From Dehalococcoidia bacterium UBA3254 (GTDB lineage: Bacteria; Chloroflexota; Dehalococcoidia; Dehalococcoidales; UBA3254): a stretch of 10,776 nucleotides of DNA. Below, in pieces: positions 1-5,613 of the stretch. The notes under the pieces are model-generated. The model had not been told where the DNA came from. It did no database searches and worked only from the letters and a program-made list of their open reading frames with translations. Location: assembly GCA_002362735.1 (NCBI GenBank), contig DEUU01000246.1:1-10776 (forward strand). Reading direction: 5' to 3'. How positions within the stretch are numbered: the first letter of the stretch is position 1; each line of letters begins with the position of its first letter. Both the position numbers and the translations under genes were made by a program.

Positions 1-1
1 G

Positions 2-109
2 GAAATGAAGAATGCCAAGGCTATCACTATGAAGAACAAGAGACCCGCAACTTCGGGTACTTGTCCAACCTGTGGCACCAAGATGTTCAAGATCGGTAAG
101 TCCAAGTAA
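2..109 (+). CDS. C-terminal part of a small zinc-ribbon protein (DUF5679-like), 5' truncated
   Basis: The window opens inside a reading frame that stays open for 35 codons and stops at TAA 107-109. The visible protein is rich in Lys and Thr and carries one Cys pair (CPTC) followed by GTKMFKIGKSK at the C-terminus. This matches the layout of the short (about 45-55 residue) DUF5679 zinc-ribbon proteins, in which an N-terminal CxxC and this C-terminal CxxC would together bind one zinc ion; the N-terminal pair lies outside the window. The function of the family is not known, though such proteins are common as single small genes in Chloroflexota. The frame was too short and lacks its start here, so it is called from the Cys pair and the family-like sequence. 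It is followed at once by terminator-like hairpins, so it is probably the last gene of its transcript. Confidence 0.75.
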   Translation, partial: EMKNAKAITMKNKRPATSGTCPTCGTKMFKIGKSK

Positions 110-130
110 AATCTAAGGGTTATAATGCAG

Positions 131-165
131 AGAGACCGGGCACCATGCAATAAGACCCGGTCTTT
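131..165 (+). terminator. Probable intrinsic terminator of the zinc-ribbon gene
   Basis: AGACCGGG (133-140) is perfectly complementary to CCCGGTCT (156-163) across a 15-nt loop. The stem can be lengthened by a G-T and an A-T pair, and the 3' arm runs into a short T-rich stretch (TCTTTCC). It starts 21 nt after the zinc-ribbon stop. The U tract is weak and the loop is long, so termination may be inefficient or shared with the next hairpin. Confidence 0.55.
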
Positions 166-202
166 CCTGCCGTGGTTTCACCATGGAAGGAATAAGTTTT
201 TT
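164..202 (+). terminator. Second terminator-like hairpin with a T6 run
   Basis: CCGTGG (170-175) pairs with CCATGG (181-186) over a 5-nt loop, with one G-U pair. The flanking TTCC (164-167) and GGAA (189-192) can extend it past a small internal loop. Six T residues lie at 197-202. The hairpin abuts the first one and could act as a tandem back-up terminator; it shares only bases 164-165 with it. The call rests on base pairing alone. Confidence 0.35.
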
Positions 203-287
203 CACATGCTTGCTTCAGGAAAGATCTTCTTCGAAAGACCTCATTTAAGCAAGGATTTTGGTTGTTGTTAAAAAAAACGGTTGGGCT

Positions 288-469
288 TCAATAAATAAGT
301 GTCAAATCGATCTTCTCGATGGTCCCCTTAACGTTATCCTCCTCCAAAATTTCCAGCCTGCTCTGACTCTCGATGTTTTCTGCGCTTTACCGGAAACTCC
401 CTTCCTCTGGTTAACGGGTATAATCGGATTATGATGATTCCGTGCGCGGGCTTGTATGAGATTTAGCTG
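288..469 (-). other. Coding-like trace or dispersed intergenic repeat, no start codon
   Basis: Read on the minus strand, two frames are unusually open. Frame one (386 to 288, ending TGA) gives 32 residues that look protein-like: it contains SRLEILEED and GTIEKIDLTLIY and is acidic and amphipathic. It has no start codon and is preceded by a TAA at 389-387. Frame two (469 to 302) stays open for 55 codons, is Arg-rich (for example NQRKGVSGKAQK) and also has no ATG, GTG or TTG start. Either a decayed, frameshifted gene remnant or a dispersed non-coding repeat with chance open frames could explain this. I cannot tell which from one copy. Confidence 0.25.
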
Positions 470-481
470 TTATGTTATGAT
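452..481 (+). promoter_or_regulatory. Candidate promoter for the pycB operon
   Basis: TTGTAT (452-457) is followed after 18 nt by TATGAT (476-481). The -10 is preceded by TG plus one base (473-475), which makes an extended -10 element. Transcription would begin near 488 and give a leader of about 170 nt before the ATG at 660. A second possible -10, a perfect TATAAT at 419-424, has no recognisable -35. An inverted repeat, TTATGA-N5-TCATAA (475-491), overlaps the -10 and could be an operator. Confidence 0.4.
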
Positions 482-517
482 TATTTCATAAAATCTCCTT
501 CGTCTACGGCAGACCGG

Positions 518-597
518 AAATATCGAGGACATAGGGTGCGAACTTCACGTTCTCTTCGGATATTTTAAGTCTAATTCCTTACAAATAAGGGAGAATT
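518..597 (+). promoter_or_regulatory. Structured 5' leader of pycB: two stem-loops
   Basis: AAATATC (518-524) pairs perfectly with GATATTT (559-565). Inside this, GAAC (540-543) can pair with GTTC (549-552). Immediately downstream, AATTC (573-577) pairs with GAATT (593-597), enclosing CTTA/TAAG around a CAAA loop, followed by an AT-rich stretch (ATTATTATTTC). The arrangement resembles a regulated leader with a weak terminator-like hairpin, but it matches no riboswitch class I recognise. It may simply be leader structure. Confidence 0.35.
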
Positions 598-659
598 ATT
601 ATTTCGTTAATGCGTTTGTCAGATGTCCTTTGACGAATAAATGAATTGGGGGAGACAAC

Positions 660-2552
660 ATGGCAGAAAATCCTATTAAATTTACCGATGTTACTTTCCG
701 AGATGGGCACCAGTCCTCTTTAGCCACCCGGTTGAGGACCGAAGATATGGCGCCCATTGCTGCAGAGATGGACAAGGCCGGCTTCTACTCAATGGAGATC
801 TGGGGTGGGGCTACTTTCGACGTTACTACCCGTTTCCTCAACGAAGACCCGTGGGAAAGAGTCCGCGTCCTGAAAAAGCTAATGCCAAATACTCCCCTGC
901 AAATGCTGCTGCGCGGCCAAAACCTGGTCGGCTACCGCAACTATGCGGACGATGTGGTGAAAGAATTCGTACGTTATTCGGCGGAAGTAGGCATCGATAT
1001 CTTCCGCGTTTTCGACGCCGTTAATGATGAACGCAACCTGGCGATGGCTGTTAAGTCCATTAAGGAATGTGGCAAACATGCTCAGCTGGCTATCAGCTAC
1101 TCATTAACCGAGTCTAAAATGGGCGGTCCTATCTTTAACCTGGAATATTTTATAAATAAAGCTCTCATCTACCAGGATATGGGGGCTGACAGCCTCTGTA
1201 TTAAAGATATGGCAGGTCTCATCTGTCCAGAAGATGCATATACTCTGATTAAGACTTTAAAGAAAGCCCTTAAAATCCCCATTCAATTACACACTCATTA
1301 CACAAGCGGTATGGCCCCCATGAGCTATCTTAAAGCGGTCGAGGCTGGGGTGGATGTTTTGGATGTCGCCCTGGCGCCCTTCGCGATGCGCTCTTCTCTC
1401 CCAGCCATTGAGCCTTTTGTAGCAGCCTTCAGAGGGACAGACCGGGATCCCAATATGGACTTGAAACAACTTTTTAAACTGGGTAACTTTTTTGAAACCA
1501 TTGCTCCTAAATACCGCGAATATTTAAATAATACCAAAATGGCGGTCATCGATACCGAAGTCTTGATTCACCAGATCCCGGGCGGGATGACCAGCAACTT
1601 CATTTCTCAATTAAAGGAAGCCGGAGCCATCGATAAATTGAATGACGTTCTGGCGGAGCTGCCAAAAGTCCGTAAAGAACTTGGCTATCCTCCTCTGGTA
1701 ACACCCACCAGCCAGATCGTTGGCGCCATGGCTGTCCAAAATGTTCTCTTCGGCCGTTATAAGATGATACCCGGCCAGGTCAAGGATTATGTTTACGGTC
1801 TTTACGGCAAGTCTCCGGCTCCTATTGACCCCGAAGTACAGAAAATTGTCTTGAAGGGTTATGAAAGAGGTGAGACCCCCATTACGTGCCGTCCGGCAGA
1901 TATTCTAAAACCTGAAATGGAAGCAGCCAGGGAAGCTACTAAAGGCATTGCTAAAAACTTAGGGGATATCCTGATTTACGCCCTCTATCCTACAACGGGC
2001 TTACGTTTCCTGAAATGGAAATATGGACTGGAAAAGCCGCCGGAAGATACTAAAGCCCGAACTCTTGAGGATGTGAAAAAAGAAGAAGAAATGGTAGCAA
2101 AGGCTAAATCTGGAAAACTGGCAGAAAAAGAGCCTGCGATACAGGGCCCGAATGTCCGGAAATTTAAGCTCTATATGGGCAGTGAAGTTATAACGATCGG
2201 CCTTGAATCCCTGGATGGCGGACCGGTAGTGCTTCCAGGAACGTCCGTAATCAGACCGGGGGTTCCGTCATTCGCTCCCAGACCGGTCTTTAAACCCGCG
2301 GAAAAAGCTCCCGCCGCACCTCCTAAAAATACGGGCGATACACCGATTATTTCTCCGATGCCGGGTTTCATCGTCCAGTACGAAGTTAAGGTCGGCGATG
2401 AAGTTAAAGAGGATGATACAATTGTGACGATGGAAGCCATGAAGATGGCGAACATTATTTCAACTCCGGTTGCCGGTAAGGTCAAGGCGATCAATTTTAA
2501 AAGCGGCGACCGTGTAGCCAAGGATGCGGTCCTGGCTGTAATCGGATCTTAG
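660..2552 (+). CDS. pycB: Pyruvate/oxaloacetate carboxylase subunit B (carboxyltransferase plus biotin carrier)
   Basis: This 630-residue protein is the biotin-bearing carboxyltransferase half of a two-subunit pyruvate carboxylase (or the alpha subunit of oxaloacetate decarboxylase). It moves a carboxyl group from carboxybiotin to pyruvate to make oxaloacetate in the cytoplasm. The HMGL-like barrel begins with TFRDGHQSS (residues 12-20). Metal ligands are the expected carboxylated Lys182 (IKDMAG) and His211/His213 (HTH). A conserved PycB/OadA region follows to about 520, then a Pro/Ala-rich linker and a biotinyl domain with EAMKM, in which Lys595 lies 35 residues from the C-terminus as usual. 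The ATG has a GGGGGAG ribosome binding site 5 nt upstream. No OadB/OadG-like membrane subunit is adjacent, and the following aconitase-type genes favour an anaplerotic carboxylase. The biotin carboxylase subunit (PycA) must lie elsewhere. Confidence 0.9.
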   Translation: MAENPIKFTDVTFRDGHQSSLATRLRTEDMAPIAAEMDKAGFYSMEIWGGATFDVTTRFLNEDPWERVRVLKKLMPNTPLQMLLRGQNLVGYRNYADDVVKEFVRYSAEVGIDIFRVFDAVNDERNLAMAVKSIKECGKHAQLAISYSLTESKMGGPIFNLEYFINKALIYQDMGADSLCIKDMAGLICPEDAYTLIKTLKKALKIPIQLHTHYTSGMAPMSYLKAVEAGVDVLDVALAPFAMRSSLPAIEPFVAAFRGTDRDPNMDLKQLFKLGNFFETIAPKYREYLNNTKMAVIDTEVLIHQIPGGMTSNFISQLKEAGAIDKLNDVLAELPKVRKELGYPPLVTPTSQIVGAMAVQNVLFGRYKMIPGQVKDYVYGLYGKSPAPIDPEVQKIVLKGYERGETPITCRPADILKPEMEAAREATKGIAKNLGDILIYALYPTTGLRFLKWKYGLEKPPEDTKARTLEDVKKEEEMVAKAKSGKLAEKEPAIQGPNVRKFKLYMGSEVITIGLESLDGGPVVLPGTSVIRPGVPSFAPRPVFKPAEKAPAAPPKNTGDTPIISPMPGFIVQYEVKVGDEVKEDDTIVTMEAMKMANIISTPVAGKVKAINFKSGDRVAKDAVLAVIGS

Positions 2553-2561
2553 GATACTTTT

Positions 2562-3815
2562 TTGGGTAAGACTCTAGCGGAAAAGATTTTGAGCCAGAAG
2601 TCCGGAATAGATGCCCGGACGGGTGATATAGTAATCTCACAGGTTGATCTGGTTTTTGTTCAGGACACTACCGGGCCACTGACTATCCGTCAATTTATAC
2701 AGAGCGGGATAAAGGACCCGGCTAATCCAGATAAGACCATTATTTTCATGGACCATGCAGCTCCCAGCCCTCAATCGGCCCTCTCCGAAGATCATGTGTT
2801 TCTGCGCCAGTTTGCGAAGCAGGCTAAAGTAAAACTCTCGGATGTAGGAGAAGGCGTCTGCCACCAGATCGTGGCTGAGTCCTACGCTAAACCCGGAAAT
2901 GTAATAGTGGGTGCAGACTCTCATACCGTAACTGCGGGTGGGTTAGGAGCTTTTGCGACCGGTATGGGATCTTCTGATGTCGCTATCGCCATGGCCCTGG
3001 GCAAGACCTGGTTCCGAGTCCCGGAAACAGTTAAAATTCAGGTCACCGGGAAGTTCCAGAAAGGCGTTTCTTCCAAGGATCTAATCCTGTATTTAATAGG
3101 CTTGATAGGCGCCGACGGCGCGACTTATAAATCACTCGAATTCGGTGGTCCAGCCATTGACCAGATGCCGGTAAATGAACGGCTTACTATCTCGAATATG
3201 GCGGTAGAGGCCGGAGCGAAAGCCGGACTTTTCGTCGCGGACAAACTGACTCAAGATTATCTGGCAGAGCACGGAAGGATTCAAGACTACCAACCGATCT
3301 TCCCGGATGCAGACGCCGTTTACGAGCAGACTATTTCGATAGACTTGAACAAACTGGAACCGACCGTTTCAAAACCGCATACCGTAGATAATACCGCTAC
3401 CGTGAAATCCCTTAAAGGGACAAAAATACAGCAGGTCTTTATCGGTACCTGCACGAACGGGAGGCTGGAAGATCTGGCGCTGGCAGCCTCAATTTTGAAA
3501 GGACATCACCGCCATCCCGATACCCGCCTGGTCGTGGGCCCAGCTTCCAAATCGGTCCTGCTGGAAGCGATTAAAAAAGGTTATATTTCTACCCTGATCG
3601 AATCCGGAGCGATCATTCTACCACCGGGTTGCGGCGCTTGTCTGGGACTTCATCAGGGAGTTCTCGGCAGCGGGGAGGCCTGTCTTTCAACCGCCAACCG
3701 CAATTTTAAAGGCCGCATGGGTAATACGGAATCATTCATTTACTTGGCCGGCGTTGCCACCGCGGCGGTCAGCGCTATTAAAGGTGAAATCACTGATCCA
3801 CGGGATATGCTTTAG
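2562..3815 (+). CDS. LeuC/aconitase-family hydro-lyase, large subunit (probable aconitase)
   Basis: This 417-residue protein is the Fe-S large subunit of the isopropylmalate isomerase/homoaconitase/aconitase family, which isomerises a hydroxy-tricarboxylic or dicarboxylic acid through a [4Fe-4S] cluster. The N-terminus (MGKTLAEKIL) is typical. Cluster ligands are Cys297 (GTCTNGR) and Cys357 with Cys360 (GCGACLG). The motifs MDHAAPSPQ, VGADSHT and GALGAFATG-like sequence (GGLGAFATG) are present. The start is TTG, with a weak AGGAT Shine-Dalgarno about 6 nt upstream, and it gives exactly the family N-terminus. It follows pycB by 9 nt and precedes the small subunit by 2 nt. Its neighbours (oxaloacetate supply and isocitrate dehydrogenase, no leuA or leuB) make citrate/isocitrate the most likely substrate, with isopropylmalate or homocitrate as alternatives. 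The family call is firm; the substrate is inferred. Confidence 0.88.
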   Translation: MGKTLAEKILSQKSGIDARTGDIVISQVDLVFVQDTTGPLTIRQFIQSGIKDPANPDKTIIFMDHAAPSPQSALSEDHVFLRQFAKQAKVKLSDVGEGVCHQIVAESYAKPGNVIVGADSHTVTAGGLGAFATGMGSSDVAIAMALGKTWFRVPETVKIQVTGKFQKGVSSKDLILYLIGLIGADGATYKSLEFGGPAIDQMPVNERLTISNMAVEAGAKAGLFVADKLTQDYLAEHGRIQDYQPIFPDADAVYEQTISIDLNKLEPTVSKPHTVDNTATVKSLKGTKIQQVFIGTCTNGRLEDLALAASILKGHHRHPDTRLVVGPASKSVLLEAIKKGYISTLIESGAIILPPGCGACLGLHQGVLGSGEACLSTANRNFKGRMGNTESFIYLAGVATAAVSAIKGEITDPRDML

Positions 3816-3817
3816 AT

Positions 3818-4321
3818 ATGTTAAGGGGAAAAGCTTTTAAATTTGGCGATAATATTTCTACAGACCTGATCGTTCCCGGACGTCTGGCTGGGCTGCGCAG
3901 CAATTTACCGGAGCTGGCCAAACATGTCCTGGAAGACGCCGATCCTACCTTTGTAACCCGAGTCCGGGCCGGTGACTTCGTAGTAGGAGGCAGCAACTTC
4001 GGCCTTGGTTCAAGTCGGGAACATGCACCGCTGGTTATTAAAATGGCCGGCGTAAGTGCTATCCTGGCGAAGTCCGTCGCACGCATCTTTTTCCGGAATG
4101 CGATCAACCAGGGACTGCCGGTACTGATTTGCGATACTTCTTTAATCGAAGATGGAGATGAACTGGAGGTCGACCTTCTCAGAGGTAACGTCAAGGACCT
4201 GACCAATGGAAATGATCTCACCTTCGGCAAAATTCCACCTGTCATGCTCAGTATCCTCAACGAAGGCGGGCTTCTCCCCTATATTAAAAAATACGGCGAC
4301 TTTATAATTAAACAGCATTAA
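3818..4321 (+). CDS. LeuD/aconitase-family hydro-lyase, small subunit
   Basis: This 167-residue swivelling-domain subunit partners the large subunit encoded 2 nt upstream. The N-terminus (residues 5-22) has the family pattern KAFKFGDNISTDLIVPGR, and GSNFGLGSSREHAP (58-71) is the conserved substrate-binding block. The length is normal for the short bacterial/archaeal LeuD form. In related small subunits the loop after the Arg of the (A/G)R motif helps set substrate specificity: a YL-R-T type loop goes with homoaconitase and YL-V-M/Y with isopropylmalate isomerase. Here the corresponding residues are LAGL (23-26), followed by RSN, which match neither. That agrees with a different substrate such as citrate, but does not prove it. 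The ATG start is tightly coupled to the large subunit, with a poor Shine-Dalgarno, as expected for translational coupling. Confidence 0.88.
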   Translation: MLRGKAFKFGDNISTDLIVPGRLAGLRSNLPELAKHVLEDADPTFVTRVRAGDFVVGGSNFGLGSSREHAPLVIKMAGVSAILAKSVARIFFRNAINQGLPVLICDTSLIEDGDELEVDLLRGNVKDLTNGNDLTFGKIPPVMLSILNEGGLLPYIKKYGDFIIKQH

Positions 4322-4379
4322 AATCCACCCTCTCCCTTTTAGTTTGCAATCATCACGGAAGAGAAACCAACACGACGCA

Positions 4380-4406
4380 GAATCCCGGGGGATGATTCAG
4401 ATTTTT
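4380..4406 (+). terminator. Weak terminator-like hairpin after the hydro-lyase genes
   Basis: GAATC (4380-4384) pairs with GATTC (4394-4398) around a G-rich 9-nt loop, and T5 follows at 4402-4406. The stem is short and AT-rich. Its position, between the small-subunit stop and a clear promoter, is what makes a terminator plausible. Confidence 0.3.
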
Positions 4407-4408
4407 CA

Positions 4409-4437
4409 TTGAAACGCTGCATTTCTAAGATTATAAT
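4409..4437 (+). promoter_or_regulatory. icd: Strong housekeeping-type promoter of icd
   Basis: TTGAAA (4409-4414) and a perfect TATAAT (4432-4437) are separated by exactly 17 nt, a near-consensus sigma-70 promoter. Transcription would begin about 4443-4445, giving a leader of roughly 25 nt that contains the AAGGAGA ribosome binding site (4454-4460). This lets icd be transcribed independently of the pycB-hydro-lyase unit. Confidence 0.75.
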
Positions 4438-4468
4438 TTTAACATAAAGTAATAAGGAGATTTCATTG

Positions 4469-5545
4469 ATGGTTTATACTGTCACTCTAATTCCCGGTGA
4501 TGGCATCGGACCGGATGTGACCGCTGCCGCACGGAGAGTCCTGGAAGCAACCGGAGTAAAATTTGTCTGGGAAGTCGCTGAAGCTGGAGCAGGTGTCATG
4601 GCTGCCCAGGGGACTCCCCTGCCAGATTCGGTGATCGAATCTGTCCGCAAGAACAAAGTCGCCCTCAAGGGGCCGGTCACTACCCCTGTCGGCACCGGTT
4701 TTCGCAGCGTCAATGTTGCGCTCCGTAAAAGCCTGGATCTCTACGCCTGTCTACGGCCCTGCAAGACTTATCCCGGAGTACCTTCCCTATACAAAAATGT
4801 TGATATTGTCGTCGTCCGGGAAAACACCGAAGACCTTTACGCCGGGATTGAATTTGAGAGAGGTACGCCCGAAGCCGCCAGGATTTTAAAACTGATTACC
4901 GAGACCCGGGGGAAGGTGCGCGAGGATTCCGGTATCAGCTTAAAAATTATTTCCGATTTCGGTTCACGGCGAATTGTGAAATTTGCCTTTGATTATGCCA
5001 GACAAAACAATCGTAAAAAGGTCACTGCCGTTCATAAAGCAAACATCATGAAATTCTCGGACGGTCTCTTCCTTTCGGTCGCCCGCGAGGTTGCTAAAGG
5101 TTATCCGGATATCGAATTCAACGACGTGATTATAGACAACCTGTGTATGCAACTGGTGCGTAATCCCCAGCAATTCGACATTCTAGTCCTCCCAAATCTT
5201 TACGGCGATATCGTTTCCGATTTATGCGCAGGCCTGGTGGGCGGGCTCGGCGTCGCACCCGGAGCCAACCTGGGAGAAGGTCTGGCGATTTTTGAGCCTA
5301 CCCACGGGAGCGCTCCAAAGTATACCGGGCAGAATAAGGTCAACCCGATGGCTACCATGTTCTCCGGAATGCTCATGCTGCGTTATTTGAAGGAATTTTC
5401 AGCTGCTGACAGGCTGGAAAAATCGCTCGCGGCAGTGATATCCGAAGGCCGATCTGTAACTTATGACATGAAAATGGACAAATCCGGCGGTGTAGGAACT
5501 TCCCAGGTTGCGGACGCGGTCATCGAGAAGCTCATTCACCATTGA
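4469..5545 (+). CDS. icd: Isocitrate dehydrogenase (short homo-oligomeric type)
   Basis: This 358-residue beta-decarboxylating dehydrogenase oxidises isocitrate to 2-oxoglutarate and CO2. IPGDGIGP (8-15) is the N-terminal nucleotide-site motif. Substrate residues include Ser80 and Asn82 in RSVNVALR, Arg96 and Lys190 in VHKANIMK. ENTEDLYAGIE (118-128) is the isocitrate/homoisocitrate signature, not the ELTGG-type isopropylmalate one. NLYGDIVSDLCAGLVGG (243-259) is the family signature with metal-binding Asp247/Asp251. At the cofactor site it has Lys284, Tyr285 and Val291 (HGSAPKYTGQNKV) and Tyr332, resembling NADP enzymes, but the position of the E. coli NADP-binding Arg395 is Met336. Cofactor choice is therefore open. 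I chose ATG 4469 (8 nt after AAGGAGA); a TTG one codon earlier (4466) is also possible. Homoisocitrate activity cannot be excluded. Confidence 0.9.
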   Translation: MVYTVTLIPGDGIGPDVTAAARRVLEATGVKFVWEVAEAGAGVMAAQGTPLPDSVIESVRKNKVALKGPVTTPVGTGFRSVNVALRKSLDLYACLRPCKTYPGVPSLYKNVDIVVVRENTEDLYAGIEFERGTPEAARILKLITETRGKVREDSGISLKIISDFGSRRIVKFAFDYARQNNRKKVTAVHKANIMKFSDGLFLSVAREVAKGYPDIEFNDVIIDNLCMQLVRNPQQFDILVLPNLYGDIVSDLCAGLVGGLGVAPGANLGEGLAIFEPTHGSAPKYTGQNKVNPMATMFSGMLMLRYLKEFSAADRLEKSLAAVISEGRSVTYDMKMDKSGGVGTSQVADAVIEKLIHH

Positions 5546-5613
5546 TAACGGTGCAAGAAGCGTCTTACCGGATGGTTCCAGAGAAAATTCCCGAAAATCT
5601 GATCCTTCGAGAA

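Larger units (their letters stand above)
110..659. other. Gene-free intergenic region upstream of pycB
   Basis: I find no convincing gene in these 550 bases on either strand. The left part holds two terminator-like hairpins. A long imperfect stem-loop lies at 209-253 (CTTGCTT/AAGCAAG with a 31-nt loop). The middle (about 288-469) has a minus-strand coding-like trace. The right part holds a candidate promoter, two short palindromes (420-432 and 475-491) and base-paired leader elements (518-597) before the GGGGGAG ribosome binding site of pycB. The only start codon with a reading frame in the middle (ATG 431) gives 11 residues and has no Shine-Dalgarno. Confidence 0.7.

Noticed and set aside
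431..466. Eleven-residue leader peptide starting ATG 431 ahead of pycB
   Set aside because: It has no Shine-Dalgarno, lies upstream of the better promoter candidate, and its codons show no run of one amino acid that would suit attenuation.
481..500. AAGGAG followed by ATG on the minus strand, suggesting a gene start
   Set aside because: The frame stops after two codons (ATG AAA TAA) and does not join the coding-like trace further along.
630..658. TTGACG as a -35 close to pycB
   Set aside because: The matching -10 position falls in the ribosome binding site and has no TATAAT-like sequence.
2171..2521. A 116-codon minus-strand frame with hydrophobic stretches over the pycB biotin domain
   Set aside because: The hydrophobicity mirrors the Glu/Lys-rich and Val-rich codons of the biotinyl domain; it is a shadow.
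660..2552. Membrane-bound sodium-pumping oxaloacetate decarboxylase
   Set aside because: The alpha-type subunit alone cannot show this; no OadB or OadG gene is adjacent, and the downstream genes favour an anaplerotic carboxylase.
3790..4260. A 156-codon open frame on the minus strand over the small hydro-lyase subunit
   Set aside because: It is Ser/Arg/Leu-rich shadow sequence opposite a well-conserved LeuD-type gene, and has no ribosome binding site.
5546..5613. Bidirectional terminator between icd and recJ
   Set aside because: Only 4-5 bp imperfect pairings are present and there is no T run on either strand.
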